From: Sciurus carolinensis
Taxonomy: Eukaryota > Chordata > Mammalia > Rodentia > Sciuridae
NCBI RefSeq assembly: GCF_902686445.1
Contig: NC_062220.1
Span: 112,020,643 to 112,084,642 of the forward strand
Direction of reading: 5' to 3'
DNA: 64,000 bases
The position numbers were made by a program, and so were the translations under genes. Below are positions 11,920 to 24,624 of this stretch, in pieces. The notes under the pieces were generated by a model, which did not search any database, had not been told where the DNA came from, and saw nothing but the letters and a program-made list of their open reading frames with translations. Numbering within the stretch: the stretch's first letter is position 1; every line of letters starts with the position of its first letter.

Positions 11920-12430
11920 TCATTTGCTGATGCAGTTATCCAAAAAGTAGTTAATGGGTACCTCAACACCTAATATAGGTTCCTGGAATATGACAATAAA
12001 TAGAACAAAGTTTCTCCTGTCCTAAAACTTACTTTGTGATTGAGATAGGAAGGGAATAGAGAGCAAATAAATTGTAATATAAAATCAGGGACCACTAAAC
12101 TCTATGGAGAAAAATATCATAATAAGAAATAGGGAAGGGAAAAATAAGAGACATTTGAACAGAAACCTAAAAGACAGATAAGGAGGTACCTGTATGAATT
12201 CGAGGAGAAGGCCAAGAGAAGAGTAAGAGAAAATTTCCTCTTGATATATTCAGAGGAAGACAGTGAAGAGTTGGTGCATCTGGGAAAGAAAAAGCAAGGG
12301 GACAGTTAGAAGGGATTGAGGTCAAGAAAATGGTCTAGGGCCTGATTACGTAGGTCAAACCTCTGGATTTAATTCCAAGATTGTTGGAACAAGGTAATGG
12401 GAAGATCTAATTTACATTTTAAAGGGCAAG
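11920..12430 (-). mobile_element. L2 LINE fragment
   Basis: Starts like the reverse of the L2 3' terminus and continues with reverse L2 features: 'tatggagaaaaatatcataataag', 'gagacatttgaacagaaacct', 'gcatctgggaaagaaaaagcaag', 'ctagggcctgattacgtaggtc'. The parallel order with the L2 consensus over about 500 bp makes the call fairly secure. Confidence 0.65.
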
Positions 12431-12549
12431 AAACAGCTTACCAACTACCAGGGAAGAAGTAGAACAAGAAAAAACAACAAAGAAAATAGCTTATTGTTAA
12501 AGGAATAAGGGCAATTTTCATGTGACCTGCACTTGGCAGGATTGAAATC

Positions 12550-12822
12550 TGGTACCTCATGAGGGTCAGTTTCCAAGAGGGTGCCTTGTTACGCATCCTC
12601 CAAAGGAAAGGAGTTCTGTGTTCTCACATGACAGAAAATCAGATGTGCAACACAGTACTCCCTTCAACCTCAAGCCTTTCTGTATACATGCTAATCCTCT
12701 TCAAGTGGACAGAGTCCTCATCACTTAATCACCTCCCAAAGACAACTCCTCTTAATACTGATGCATTGGGGATTAAGTTTCAACAGGAGTTTGACAGAGG
12801 TATCATCATTCAAACGATAGCA
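12550..12822 (-). mobile_element. MLT1-type LTR fragment
   Basis: Reverse-oriented MLT1 order: 'gttctcacatgacag', 'aatcacctcccaaag', 'ctcttaatactgatgcattggggattaagtttcaaca' and the terminal 'caaacgatagca'. The 3' half of the LTR is missing. The 121-codon frame over 12,559-12,924 is chance coding. Confidence 0.7.
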
Positions 12823-13550
12823 GAAGTGACTGTGTGTTGCTGGAAAGAGGGTGTCAGTCCTCTTTGCCTCTCCCATTATTTGGAGAACTCTGTCTACATA
12901 TCAACATTGAGTTTCATTAAATAGACCCAACGACACCAGTAACCACACATGCAGTTGGTCTCTCCATGGCAATGGCTCTCTGTGTGGAGGAGAGGCTCTT
13001 CCCTGAGATAATCAAATCAAAATGGAGACAGTACTTGGAGTGGAGGCCCAGGCCAGGAAAGATGCTGGTAAAGAAATTTAGTCAGTGGCAAATCCCCAGG
13101 CAACACAGTCAAAGAAATGCTAGGACCAAGAATCCCTTGGGAGGAGATGAAGACCCAAGAGCTTCCTCCCCTTCCTGGGGCTCCTGATAAAAAAACTGAT
13201 AACAGAACTTACCCCAATCAAATTATTATGAAAATTATGGCATGAATGCTAATAGTATCCAGAGGTGCAGTAATGATACCCAGGAATGATTTAGCCATAT
13301 TTATTTGGGTACAAGCAGATGTAAACTTCTTCTTTTCCATCAATGAGATTTTTTAAGCATGAGATCTTGTAACACTTTAGAGTGCTATTTGAATGAAAGA
13401 TAAATTTACAACAGTGCCTTTGTAGTATCTCAAAATGGTTTAGCCATGAAAAATCTTCTCAAAAGTTCAACTTACATTTCAAATAAAGGGCTATTTATTC
13501 TCAAATACAGGCATTAACCACTGTAATATCTTGATAATAAAGCAACAGCT

Positions 13551-13754
13551 TTTTTTTTTTTTTGATATCAGGTAATGAACTCAGGGACACTCCCCTGAGC
13601 CACATTCCCAGCCCTATTTTGTATTTTATTTAGAGACAGGGTCTCACTGAATTGCTTAGCACCTTGCTTTTGCTGAGGCTGGTTTTGAATTCCTGATCCT
13701 CCTGCCTCAGCCTCCCAAGCCACTGGGATTACAAGCATGTGACACCATGCCGGC
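13551..13754 (-). mobile_element. B1-dID composite SINE (squirrel type)
   Basis: On the plus strand it starts with a T-run (the tail), then the reverse of an ID-like half ('ggtaatgaactcagggacactcccctgagccacattcccagccc'), then the reverse of a B1/Alu-like half ('agagacagggtctcactgaattg ... cctcagcctcccaagccactgggattacaagcatg'). The Pol III promoter boxes lie in both halves. Flanking 11-mers agcaacagctt (13541-13551) and agcaatagctt (13755-13765) differ at one base and are the target duplication, the T-run overlapping its last base. Confidence 0.93.
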
Positions 13755-14320
13755 AGCAATAGCTTCTTAACTAGAATCGTAGATACTTATCTAAGTATCA
13801 AAACAATACTTTTTTCTATAGCAGAAGAAAAATGAAAAATAGATTTAAATTTGTATGGCTAAATAGGAAAAAATTGAACAAATGACCAGAAATGGTGATT
13901 GATAAATAATGTCTACCCAACATAATACCATTAAAAAAAAAGTTCAAATCCAATGCTCCATAGGCAAGCATTCTGCTACCCAGCCCTAAAAGTATTAATT
14001 TAGCCCCATGCAAAGATACCTGGAAATTTCAAGTGAAGAAAGCTTATAATACATTTGAAATCTTCCTTTTAGAATTCATTGTGTTATTGTGAAAAAATTA
14101 GATAGGTCATAATAATTTTCACATAGGATATTTAGAAAAACAAAAAAATATTCTACACTACAAGGTACACAATAGATTCCATTCTAAACCAAGGAATATT
14201 TCTCAGTATGTTTGCTTGTGATGAATAGACTACATTGTAACAACCTATTTGTTGTTTGTTCTTAGTCATAATCTAACCAGACTTGGTAGGTTTAAAGTTA
14301 GCTAAAATAGTTACCTAGTG

Positions 14321-14425
14321 TATAGGATTAAGGTAGACCTCAGTTCAATTGTCAGCTCTGCCACAAGGACCACAAGGTCACAAAGAAGCTACTTAATTTT
14401 TCAATATCCTCTTTTATGATTTAAG
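14321..14425 (+). mobile_element. MIR SINE fragment
   Basis: 'gtcagctctgccac', 'gaccacaaggtcac', 'aagctacttaatttttcaatatcctc' and 'tttaagaaatgg' follow the MIR core and 3' part in order ('ctctgccacttac', 'gaccttgggcaag', 'ttacttaacctc', 'aaaatgg'). Confidence 0.7.
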
Positions 14426-14587
14426 AAATGGAGAGTAGAAGAAGAAAAGAATGATATTTTCATGCATTCTTTTATTTGGTAATTATGTTTTGAATATCTA
14501 ACTGTAGCATGCACTTTGAAGTAGAAAATTCAGCATGGGAATTACCTGAAGTTTCCCAAAGCTGTGCAGAAGACATATTAATCTAAT

Positions 14588-14662
14588 AATAATAAGAAGA
14601 AGAACAAGAAGAGAAGGAGGAGGAGGAGGAGAAGGAGGACAAAAAGAAGAAGAAAAGAAACA
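14588..14662. repeat. Homopurine AAG/AGG tract
   Basis: Nearly uninterrupted A/G over about 70 bp (AAT units grading into AAG, then AGG, then AAG). Simple-sequence expansion; mirror-like purine tracts can form triplex DNA in vitro, which is general knowledge rather than shown here. Confidence 0.85.
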
Positions 14663-14669
14663 CATAAAA

Positions 14670-16265
14670 GCTCGAAAGAAGAACTTTTTTATTATTGTTA
14701 TTCCATGAGAGTCATGGAAAAGAGGAATCTTAGACCTGAAACAAGGTTTGTAGGATAAAGGGAAGAAAAGATTTCTCTGAAGAAGTGATACTTGAAATGA
14801 GACTACAAGAGAATGGAAAGCCTATTACTTGCCTTATGGTAAAAGTTTGGTAACAATGCCTTACTTTGTGCAAAGGAAAAAAGTAATTATCCTATAGCAC
14901 TAGGGAAAACGACTGTGAATTTCAGGCTGGCACCAGGCGAAAGCAAAAGGGTTTGCCCAGGGTGTGTCCACAGGTCCTGTAAGGAACTGCTGAATGCAGG
15001 TAGAACACGAGCTCTTGAGTAACAACTGTAGGTGCACTCAGTGGAAAAAACGTCTTTTCCTGAATACTGAGTCGCCCTGCTTGCCTGACTCTGTCCTCTT
15101 TCATGCAATGCAAAGCTTTTAGTGAAAGAAATTTCTTGACTGGCTACAATCAATATGATCCACATCACTCTCCACTGTGAAGACTATAAAAATAGAATCT
15201 GAAATTTAGGCTTAGGACTCTGGGGAACGAAAACACACAGAAGTAAGGGAAAGTGCTTCACTTTGAATTCTGATACCTGACATTTAGACCTGAAAAGTCC
15301 ATGGTAATGACAGAAAAGTAAAGCAATGTAAGAAATGAGAGACCCACAGGGAAATGATGTCATTAAGATTTTTCCTATTTATTTCCCTTCTTTTTAAACT
15401 TTGCCCTTACAGAGATTAGAAGACTTCTCAGAAATTTTGGTACTATTTTCGAGGAGTAAAGAATTGTACAGGAAATGCTCATATTTGGAAATGCTTGAAT
15501 GAATCCCTTCTCTTCATCTGACCAGATCTGTGCTTCTGTGGAAGGAGACCTTCATGGAAATCAGAGCCAGAGGTGAAGGCATAAAGTTAACACTTAGCAA
15601 GTTGGTGTTTTTTTTTTTTTTTTTTCATTTCCGTACAGTTTCCCTCAAAATTAGTCAAAGTGCCAGACAACATCCTCTATTACCTTCTAAAGGACCCTTG
15701 GTGTTTTTCATCTTTACATAAAGAAAAAATTTTCCTCTGGGTAATGTCATCTATTTTTAAAAAATAGAGTCTTAGAGCAGGAAAGCATAGTATTGGTAAT
15801 CTGCTTCACAAACCACTTTTAAAAATAAAATAACGAAGGCCAACATAAATTCTGTGACTCTCACAAATATTACTTTTTGTGTTATGAACCTAAGGTGAAT
15901 CAGATGCTACAGTCTGGGTGTAAATGAGTAGTCTGTTTCACTATGCTGTGATTGCCAGTCGCTGTATGAAAGGATGATCTGTCAAGTAAGTCAGACCCTA
16001 TCAACCAATTCCTCACAAGCTATTCTTCCAAATATACTTAGTCCTCTCTATGATTGCGTCCTATTTTCTCTAAGCATTCTTACATGGGATCTGTCTCATT
16101 GGAGATAATGCAGTAAATCATATTTCCCAAGGATGTCTGCATTAGATCTCTCATCCACGTATTCTTCTACAGTGAGTCTTTGCCCCCTTTCACCTGGGGG
16201 TGAGTTTATGGTTCCGCCTCTTACAATTGGACAGACTTTTTATAGCTCTAACATATGACATATGA
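14670..16265. other. Single-copy DNA, no gene seen
   Basis: 14,890-15,170 is somewhat GC-richer and open in two frames on the minus strand, but I see no domain, splice context or codon pattern to support an exon. A 21-bp T-run lies at about 15,609. Confidence 0.4.
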
Positions 16266-16269
16266 TGCT

Positions 16270-17030
16270 GTAATTTCCAGGGTTGAGATACCACAACACA
16301 TCTATCAGAATAGCAAAAACACAAAATACTGGCCACCCTGAATATTGGTGAGGATGTGGAGCAAAGAGAACTCGGATTCTTTGTTGGTGGGAATGCAATG
16401 TAGTAAGTCCCACTCTGTAAGATGGTTTGGAAATTTCTTTTACAATTAGACAGACTTTTACTATGTGATCCAGAAATTGAAAAGTATGACACCCTAAAGC
16501 TTAACCAGAGATATTTATAGCAGCTTTATTCAAAATTTCAAAAAGTTGGAATCAACCATGAAGCCTAGATGAATAAACTGGTCTATCCATATACAGATTG
16601 AGTTTTAAGTATTTAACATTAAAAGTAATATATTGGGAAAGTCATACAATCTGTGTTGGCCTCCATTATTTTATTCTTAAAATGTGACTTGTAAACTGGA
16701 TTCTCTATATTTTTGCAATTTAAAGCTCAGTTTTTTTTCAAAGTTGCCAAAATTCAAAATGACTAAAGAGAATAATTAAATAAACTGTGGCATATCTGAC
16801 TAAATATTATTTAGTGCTAAAATGAAGTGAGCTATGAAGCCATGAAAAGACATGGAGGAAACTTCAGTGACTATTTCTAGGTGAAAGAAGTCAGAATGTA
16901 CTAACTGACATCATTAATAACAGATTGTTGTCTGTTGGTTGGGAAGAGTGTAGGAGATGTACAGGAATTCTACTTTCTGGTCAGTTTTGTTGTGAACCAA
17001 AAATTACTCCTAAAAATTAAAGTCTATAGT
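16270..17030 (+). mobile_element. Old L1M fragment (ORF2 end and 3' region)
   Basis: Recognisable pieces in order: 'ggttgagataccac', 'attggtgaggatgtggagcaaagagaac', 'tttgttggtgggaatg', 'tatttatagcagctttattca', 'tggaatcaaccatgaagcctagatgaata', and a 3' part with 'ttggttgggaag'. Coding frames are destroyed. The stretch 16,610-16,780 does not look like L1 and may be inserted. Confidence 0.7.
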
Positions 17031-17089
17031 TGTTTTTTATTGTTTTATTGTTTATTCAAGTAATGCATCTTCCAACCTGATCCTCAACA

Positions 17090-17284
17090 TTCTTTTTCCT
17101 CCTTTGGTACTGGGGGCACTTAACCACTGAACTATATTCCCAGCCCTTTTAATATCTTATTTAGAGACAGGGTCTCACTAAGTCACTCAGGACCTCATTA
17201 AATTGCTGAGGCTGACTTTAAACTTGCAGTCCTCCTGCCTCAGCCTCCTGAGCTACTGGGATTACAGGCATGTGCCACCATGCC
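17090..17284 (-). mobile_element. B1-dID composite SINE
   Basis: Reverse ID-like half ('ggtactgggggcacttaaccactgaactatattcccagccc') followed by reverse B1-like half ('agagacagggtctcac ... cctcagcctcctgagctactgggattacaggcatgtgcc'). A short T-rich stretch with interruptions replaces a clean tail. Same orientation as the other two copies. Confidence 0.9.
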
Positions 17285-18430
17285 CACTTCAGCATTGGTT
17301 TTAGAGGTCATAATCATAGATAAGAAAGAAGTACACATTGCGAGGAAGCCTAGCAAATATGGAGTGGCCATGTACAGGTGCTCCAGATGACAACAAGCAT
17401 AAACAACTGCTAAAGTTGTGGATGAGGATGTCTCACCAAACATCCAGTCCCAGCTGTCAAGTCATCCTCAGCCATTGAAGATTCCCATCAAGGCACCAGA
17501 TTGCTCATGTTGTCCCTACTGAATTCTACTTAAATTGCTTATCCACAGAACCTAAAATCATTAATTCCATTAAATCTTTGTATGGTTTGTTTTCCATCAT
17601 TGATAATTGCTATAGTTACTGATTAAATCTAAACCCCAGAGAGGTCAGATTCAGCATAAAGTTCTTACAAAGTCCAATTTGTGAATGATTTTCTGACTTT
17701 CAGCCCTCCATGAGGACTATATGGACTCAGGATGCCAGTGAAGCCCCATTTACACTTTAGACTGGGATTTTCCATTTCTGAGGTCAAAGAGACACTCATA
17801 GTAGTGACATCACACAGTGGTTCACTTTGAAACTGAGCTTTTTTTTTAAGAAAATGGAGGATAAATGTGAAGATGAGAACAGAAATGACTTCATAGAAAC
17901 CAGAAACATGAGAAATTGAATTCATTCTCACACTCAAAACAACTGAACAGACATAACTTAAGAAGCAATAGCTTTAGGGTATTAAACACCAGACAGTCAA
18001 GGGCAACCATTTTTACAGAGGAGGAATATGATGTTCTACTTCATTGACGGGGGGGTGTTCCTGGTCAGGGCAGGGAAGGAACAACTAAGGAAGGGTCCTG
18101 AAGTTTTTCCCAGTTGAAGAGATGGGTTGGGAATCTAGTGAGGCCACAACAGGTAAACAGTAACTGGAAGGAATCATGAAGAAGGAGAACTCTAGTCTCC
18201 AGCTGAGAGCAATCTGCACATTTGTGTGGGGACACAACCTAAAGCTAAGGAGAGAAGTTCTAGAAAGGAAGAGAGCAGAAGATTCTTTTAGCTCACCCAG
18301 CTCACAGTTCACAATCTCACTAGCCAGAGAAGACAAAGGGCAGTGGGTAGAACACTTAGAAGGGTCATGCTAAATAGAAAGCAAGAGCAACCTGAGGCTA
18401 CAAGCTACTCTGGTGCCACCATGGTGGTTA
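17285..18430. other. Single-copy DNA, no gene seen
   Basis: Moderate GC between 18,020 and 18,380 with open frames on both strands, none with recognisable content. Confidence 0.4.
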
Positions 18431-18439
18431 AACTCACTC

Positions 18440-18990
18440 TCAAGAGAATCAAATTATTTCCAAGTCACTTGTCTGCATCCAAGAATTAATCTCAAAAGAA
18501 TGTTTATGGGAATGTAAAAATAAAAGCACCGCACAAGGTACAATATTCAATGTCTGCCATGAAACTGAAATAACCAGACAAGCAGAAAAGCAGAAAAATC
18601 TGACCAATATTGAGGAGAAAACACAATCAATCAAAATATGACAAATAGAACTAGATGTGACCTGCTAGTAGACAGGAACATTAAAATATTACTATAGATA
18701 TAACCCAAATATTCAGGAAGGTGGAGAAACACGAGCATTGGTTAATCAGAGACTTGAAAGATTATTTAAAGACCTAAAATGAACTTCTAGAGACAAAAAA
18801 TATTATGAAATGAAAATTATACTGGATAGAGTTAATAGCAGATTGAATACTCCTCAAGAAAAGATTAGTCATCTAGAAGATAGGATTAGGAACTATCCAA
18901 AATGAAATGTACAGAGAAAAGAGATGGGAAAAAAAGAAGAAACAGAAATACTGGAATAGGTACAAGGTGAAAGGTCAAAATCTAATTAAC
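18440..18990 (+). mobile_element. Old L1M/HAL1-like 5' part (ORF1 region)
   Basis: A-rich sequence with L1M ORF1-type phrases in order: 'aataaccagacaagcagaaaagcag', 'aatattgaggagaaa', 'gtagacaggaacattaaaa', 'aatgaacttctagagacaaaa', 'gataggattaggaactatccaaaatgaaatg', then 'agagaaaagag'. These correspond to the coiled-coil part of an old L1 or HAL1 ORF1, with frames broken by stops. Confidence 0.65.
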
Positions 18991-19259
18991 AGTAATTGGG
19001 TCACTAACATGATATGTCATTGAATGATTAAAGATAAATTGCACTGGTGATTATCCACTAGCACTCTAGTATTGTCTAAAATGTGACACATTTCTGTTGT
19101 CTAGAAATAAGTAAGGCCTTAAAATAGCTGTACCTAGTTAAGCCAAAATGGTAGCCATGAAAGGTGAAATTTAGAGACATCATTCAATGTGCACAGAGTT
19201 ATTATTTAAGATACATCAACTGCTGCTTCATGATTATCATTTCTGATTATTATTTATTT

Positions 19260-21000
19260 TATTATACATTTAATTTTATTTTTGAGAAATAGATGAGACA
19301 GTCATCAAGGTAGCAAGTGAATTTTAAAGATTTTTTGTTTTAAAACAATTATAGATACAATGAAAGTTATAAAGTTGTTACAAAGAGGGCCACTCCATTT
19401 CTCCAATGCTTATATCTGATATAACTGAAGAACAATAACAAAATCAGCAAGTGGCATTGGGATTGTGTGTATAGAGTTTTATGTCACTTGATCACTGGCA
19501 TAGACTGGTGAAAATACCATCTCAAGATACAACTCTAGTCCATTAACACAAAAAAATCCACGTATAAGCCACTAATTTGGCTTCATTATTCTTGCTTTTG
19601 TCATATTGGGAATGCTATAGAATCTATAATATATGATCTTTGGAAGTTGGCTTTTTTCATTCAATATGATGCCCCTGAGATTCACCCAAGTTATTGCATA
19701 TATCACTAATTCATTCATTTTTGTTTCTGAATAGTATTCCATGGTTTCAATGTATTACAATTTGTTTAACCATTCACCAAGGTAGGAACCTTGGTCCTAG
19801 GTTTGGGATATTACAAATTCAACTGCTATGAACAATTATATGCAGGTTTATATATTTGTTTCTCTTGCATTAATAATGCCCAGGAGTGCAATAGCTGAAA
19901 TTGTCAAATGATTTCCAGAATAGCTGCACCATTTCACATCACCAGCAATGTGTGAGAGATCCTATTTCTTTACATCCTCACCACAATTTGGCACTATGAC
20001 TATTTTTAGCTGTTTTGATAGATGGGTTGTGATATCTCATTATGGTATTAATCTGCATTCCTCTAAATTTCTAAAGGCTATGGGTGTTGAACATCTTCTC
20101 ATGGGTGTATTTGTTATCTACATAACTTCTCTTTGAAACGTCTCTTTACTTGATTTATCCATTTATTAAACTGGATTATTTGGTTTTTTTTGTTTTGGTT
20201 TTGTATTCTTATTATTGAGTTTTGATTGTTGTATATATTCTACACATGAGTTCTTTGTAAGATATGTGATTAGCCAATATTTTCCCAGACAACTTTTGTT
20301 TTACATTATTTTAACAAGATCTTTTAGAGAGAAAAATTCTGAGTTTTGATGAAGTCCAATTAATTGACTTTTTTCTTCTATGCATCATTCTTTTGATGCC
20401 ATGTCTAAGAACTCTTCATCAATCCCTAGAACCCAAAAATTTTTCTCCAAAAAATTGTGTGGCCTTATATTTCACATTTAAATATATGACCCATTTTGAG
20501 TTGATTTTTGTATTAGGTTTGAGGCTTAACTCAAGGTTCCTCATTTTGCCTATAGATATCTCATTGTTTCTATACTACTTATTGAAACATTATCCTTTCT
20601 CTGTTAAACTATTTTGGATCTTTGTCGAAAATCATTTGGTCATGCCTGTTTGGATTTATTTAGGGGCTGTACACTCTGATTCATTATTCTATGCATCTAG
20701 TCCTCTACCAATAGCACACAGTTTTGATTACTACAGCTGTACAATAATTTTGAATTCAGTAGTGAGTTCTTCCATTAATTCTTCTTGTTCAAATTCTTTT
20801 AGTTAGTCTTGTTCCCTTGTTTTTTCATATCACTTCTATAATAATATTGTTTATATCTGCAAATTTTACTGAGATTTTGATAGGTATTACACTGAATATG
20901 TCTGTCAAATTATGAAGAACTGACATCTTTAATCTTTTGTTTCTTCCAACTCATGAAAATGATATCTCCTTATTTAGATATTCTGGTATATCTGTTTATA
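19260..21000 (-). mobile_element. Old L1M fragment (3'UTR and ORF2 3' part)
   Basis: Reverse of an L1M 3' end: 'ccactccatttctccaatgc' and 'ttatgtcacttgatcactggcatagactggtg' in the 3'UTR part, then ORF2-derived reverse sequence such as 'cattcaccaaggtaggaacc', 'ctgctatgaacaattatatgcagg', 'gtagtgagttcttcc'. A 137-codon frame on the opposite strand (20,393-20,806) is a shadow of this T-rich reverse L1. Confidence 0.8.
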
Positions 21001-21229
21001 ACTCTTGGTAATTTTCAGGACCCAAGCCCAATGCACCAAAACATTTCACATGTTGAGTGATGATAATGGAATTGAATCTTTGATTTGGGTTTACATATAT
21101 TCATAGAAATACTACCCTGATTCTTGGACTTTTTTCATTATATTCTGCATTCCTACAGAAGTCACTGTGTAGTCCTGGGAGGGCTTTTTGTGTGATAGAT
21201 TCCTTGTTTGCCATTCACCCACTACAGGT

Positions 21230-21610
21230 CACCTTTGTTTCCAGGTTTCTGCTATTAAAAATACAACTGCTCAGAACAATCATATGCAGGTTTATATTTA
21301 AGTATGACTTTCTCTGAAACGAATAAATGCCCAAGAGAATTGACATACAGGTTTACCCTGTCACTTTTTATGAAAATAATAATCTCGTCTACACATAAGG
21401 ACACAGTTCTATTTCATCTTTTTTCAATCTACTTGTTTTTATTTTCTTTTTGTTGTCCTATTGAACAGTCTGGAGTTTCTAGCACTACATTAAATAAACG
21501 TGGAAAGCATGCATACCAGACTTGTTCCCAATCTGAGAAAGGGGGATTCAGCTTCTCCTTATTAACTATTCTAGTCGAAGGGTTTGGGGAGACACTATTT
21601 ATCACACTAA
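21230..21610 (-). mobile_element. Second old L1M piece
   Basis: 'gctattaaaaatacaactgctcagaacaatcatatgcagg' repeats the L1 3'-region segment already seen at about 19,800, so it is a second copy or a rearranged part; then 'ctggagtttctagcactacattaaataaacgtgg ... cagacttgttcccaatctgagaaa' is reverse L1 ORF2 (reverse-transcriptase region). Confidence 0.6.
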
Positions 21611-22202
21611 GAAAGTTACCCTGGGGTCAAAATGTGAGACTAGCATGGTCTTCTACCTTCTCAACCTGTGACCCCCTGCTTTGAGCAATGTTCTGTTCAG
21701 GGGAGCAGTGAAGGCCTCAAGACATCCTCCTAGAATAGTTCTTAGCATGTGTTCAGTCGTCAGTCACATTCATTAAGGTCTAAACCAAAAAAGAAAGAAT
21801 GGGGATAAAAATATATTATGTCACAGTTTTCCCACAGTATCCCATTTTAAGAAGGAAAAAAACTGGTATTCCGTTCAGTTAATCCATATGAATTGATTAC
21901 AAAATTGTTTTGCCCAAGCTTTTTGCTCTTTGTTTTATTGGTTTTGGTTTTGGTCTTTACCAATTATGATATGTGTTGCCTTAATGCTAATTAATTTATG
22001 TAACTACCTGTAGTCCCCTTCTATTCTTTTGTAAATTCCTATTTGTTTTCTCAAGCTTAAATATCATTTGACTTCACCTCTTATCTAATTAAGTTTATTC
22101 TAATTTCCTATTTCTGTGCTAAAGCTTAAAGTTTCCACTTTAAGTTGGTTATTAATACTTTTACACACAATATCACAAATACATATACATATATATATAT
22201 AT

Positions 22203-22419
22203 ATTTTTTTTTTTTTTGGTAACATGAATTGAACTCAAGGGCACTTAACCACTGAATCACATCCCCAGCCTATTTTTATATTTTATTTGGAGACAGGATC
22301 TCACTAAGTTGCTTAGGGCCTCAATAAGTTGCTGAGGCTGACTTTGAACTCATAATCTTCCTGCTTCAGCTTCCGCAGTCACTGGGATTACAGGCATGCA
22401 CCACTATGCCCAGCTACAT
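22203..22419 (-). mobile_element. B1-dID composite SINE
   Basis: T-run tail at about 22,206-22,218, reverse ID-like half ('tgaattgaactcaagggcacttaaccactgaatcacatccccagcc') and reverse B1-like half ('gagacaggatctcactaagttgcttagggcc ... actgggattacaggcatgcacc'). It sits beside an AT microsatellite, so target duplications cannot be read with confidence. Confidence 0.92.
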
Positions 22420-24110
22420 GTATATATGCTTTTCCAGTTCATTTCCACTTTCTTCTACTCTTAGATTTAAACATATGATTCTCCCTACCACTTTTTAACA
22501 TAGTTTTTTTCAATAATCTCAATAATGCTTGGGTAAAGCTTGAGTTTTAGTATAATCCTCACAAAATTTATCTGAATAAAATGTTCCCAGAGTTCTTATG
22601 TTTCATCTGTTTTCTAATGCTTTGATATGTAAAGAAACTTAAATGGATATGAAATTCTTGACTTTCATTATTCTTTCTTGAGTTTCTTGAATATCTTTCT
22701 CCAGTGGTATTTATATAAGACAATGGCTATCATGCTGATTTTCTTTCCAGTTTCAGCAGTTGGTCTTCTTACCTAGAAGTCCCCAAGGCTTATTTTTTTT
22801 TAATATTTATATCTAATAACATTACTTGTCTCATTTTTAGAATTGGCCATTCTAGATCAATTACTCTTAAGTATAGAGTGGGTTCTTCTCATAAGTGCTT
22901 GCGTAATTTTTTTTTCCACAGAACAGTTTTGAGTTTTAGTTTTAAATGTTAGTTCTGTGTCATTATTTTATTCTTCCTATTCATGGAATCCATCAATTAT
23001 TTTAAGTCATCTTCCTCTGGTTCTGTATCATGAAATGTCTACCAGTTGTTACTTACTTCTTTTTTACTGTATTACCATTTTCTTGATTCTTACTATGAAC
23101 ATATCTACTCTCCCTTGGAGTCTTTGCAATCAAGCTATTTTTATTGAGATGATTTTTTTTTTTTTTCTGATTTGTTTTCAATTAGTAGAAAGAATTGTAG
23201 GAGAATTTGGTTGACTCACCTTTCAGTTTTTCCTAGTTGTCCATTTCCATTCTGAGGTTTGGAATTTCAGACACATGGCACTCTTTTCTATTTGCAATGG
23301 CTTTATTGAATTAAATGAGATTCATTTTAGTATGCTATGGTTATAGCATTCTCTGCTTGATGGTTCTTCTCTCTTTAAAATTGTTCCAGTTATTGCACTT
23401 TCAGGTTCCTTTGTGTAAATGCTCATGGTGGTGTTTTCATGATTTCTAAATTCAATATCCCTGGGGTGGGGGTGGCAGTTAGGTAGTTTTGATAGTTCCT
23501 TGGTTCAAGAGTGCCCCCTTCTGCTGCTGCATTAGGCACACTTTATTCAATAAATGGAGTCTAGTGTTGCTATTTTTAAATTGGTTTGCTTTCTTCTGAT
23601 TTTTTAAAACTAACTTGATTCAGTAGAGTCTGTTTCCTTCTTTCCCTTTATGACCAAACCTCCCAATTTTCTTCGCCTTCTCAGAGGTGCCCTCCTCCTC
23701 CTCAGTGCTGCCATCCCGGGGTACATGTGGACAGGACGGCTCAACGCCCTGCCCGCCAGGGCCCTGGATCATTAGGTCTTACAGGAGTCTCAGGCACAGA
23801 CCTCTTCTCACTGTGGACAATCTAGTTCGTCATCTGTGTCCATTACGTGTAGAATGCAACCACACTCCTCTCTTGTGTTCCTGGCTCTTAGGTCTGCTAT
23901 ACGCGGCCTATTTCCTTACTTTCACACAAGTAAAATTTGCCTTATTTTTTTTTTTTTTTCATCTCCTAGTTCTTCACTAGCATGGGTTCTGGGCGATTTT
24001 ATTGATCATCCCTGATGATCTCTGACTGTCCCAGGACATGTGGAGAAACTTCAACCTTTATTTTACAAAAGCAGTGTACTTTCCGCAGGCGTGATTCCTC
24101 CACGTAACCT
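22420..24110. other. T-rich DNA, possibly very old reverse L1; no gene
   Basis: 22,440-23,680 is T-rich in the way of reverse-oriented old LINEs, but no phrase is secure. 23,690-24,080 is GC-richer, with 'cctgatgatctctgac' and 'gatcattaggtcttacaggag' reminiscent of an old hAT-type DNA transposon; I could not confirm it. Confidence 0.3.
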
Positions 24111-24585
24111 AAAATTCATCTGGAAACATCTGATCTAGTAATTTTATTTATGTGAAGTGAAACTAAAGAAAACCGTGGAATTCAAATAAAAATATATGTG
24201 CAATGACACTAATGAAACTATTAATTATAAAAACAAACACGAAATAAACAACTATTCAGATAAATAAGAATAACTTGTTATAGGCATAGTCTAGAGAAGA
24301 TATCCTTTGCAAATTACATTTGTGAAAAATAATGTGGAAAATATTCATTAATCAGAAAATTAAGGCACAAAATTTTATATCCAATGCAACTTTATTTTTG
24401 GTTATTTATTAATATATAGAGATAAAAGGCAAGAGGAAAATACTAAATGCATCAGTGACTGATTACATTTCTTTACATGCTTTCATAATTTAAAAATTCC
24501 CTTGAAATTCCCTCATTCTATTTTTTCTTTGCTTTCCTTTGCACTTGAAACATATATACACATATATGTATACATATGAATTGTG

Positions 24586-24588
<3 letters not shown>

Positions 24589-24620
<32 letters not shown>
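24589..24620. repeat. (GT)n microsatellite
   Basis: Sixteen uninterrupted GT units after an alternating AT/AC leader (24,550-24,580). The whole stretch is alternating purine-pyrimidine. Confidence 0.95.

Positions 24621-24624
<4 letters not shown>

Noticed and set aside
20393..20806. 137-codon plus-strand frame with hydrophobic stretches
   Set aside because: It is the wrong-strand shadow of a T-rich reverse L1M; Phe/Leu/Ser-rich frames are expected there.
23690..24080. Ancient hAT-type DNA transposon
   Set aside because: Two short phrases are suggestive, but no terminal inverted repeats or continuous match could be followed.
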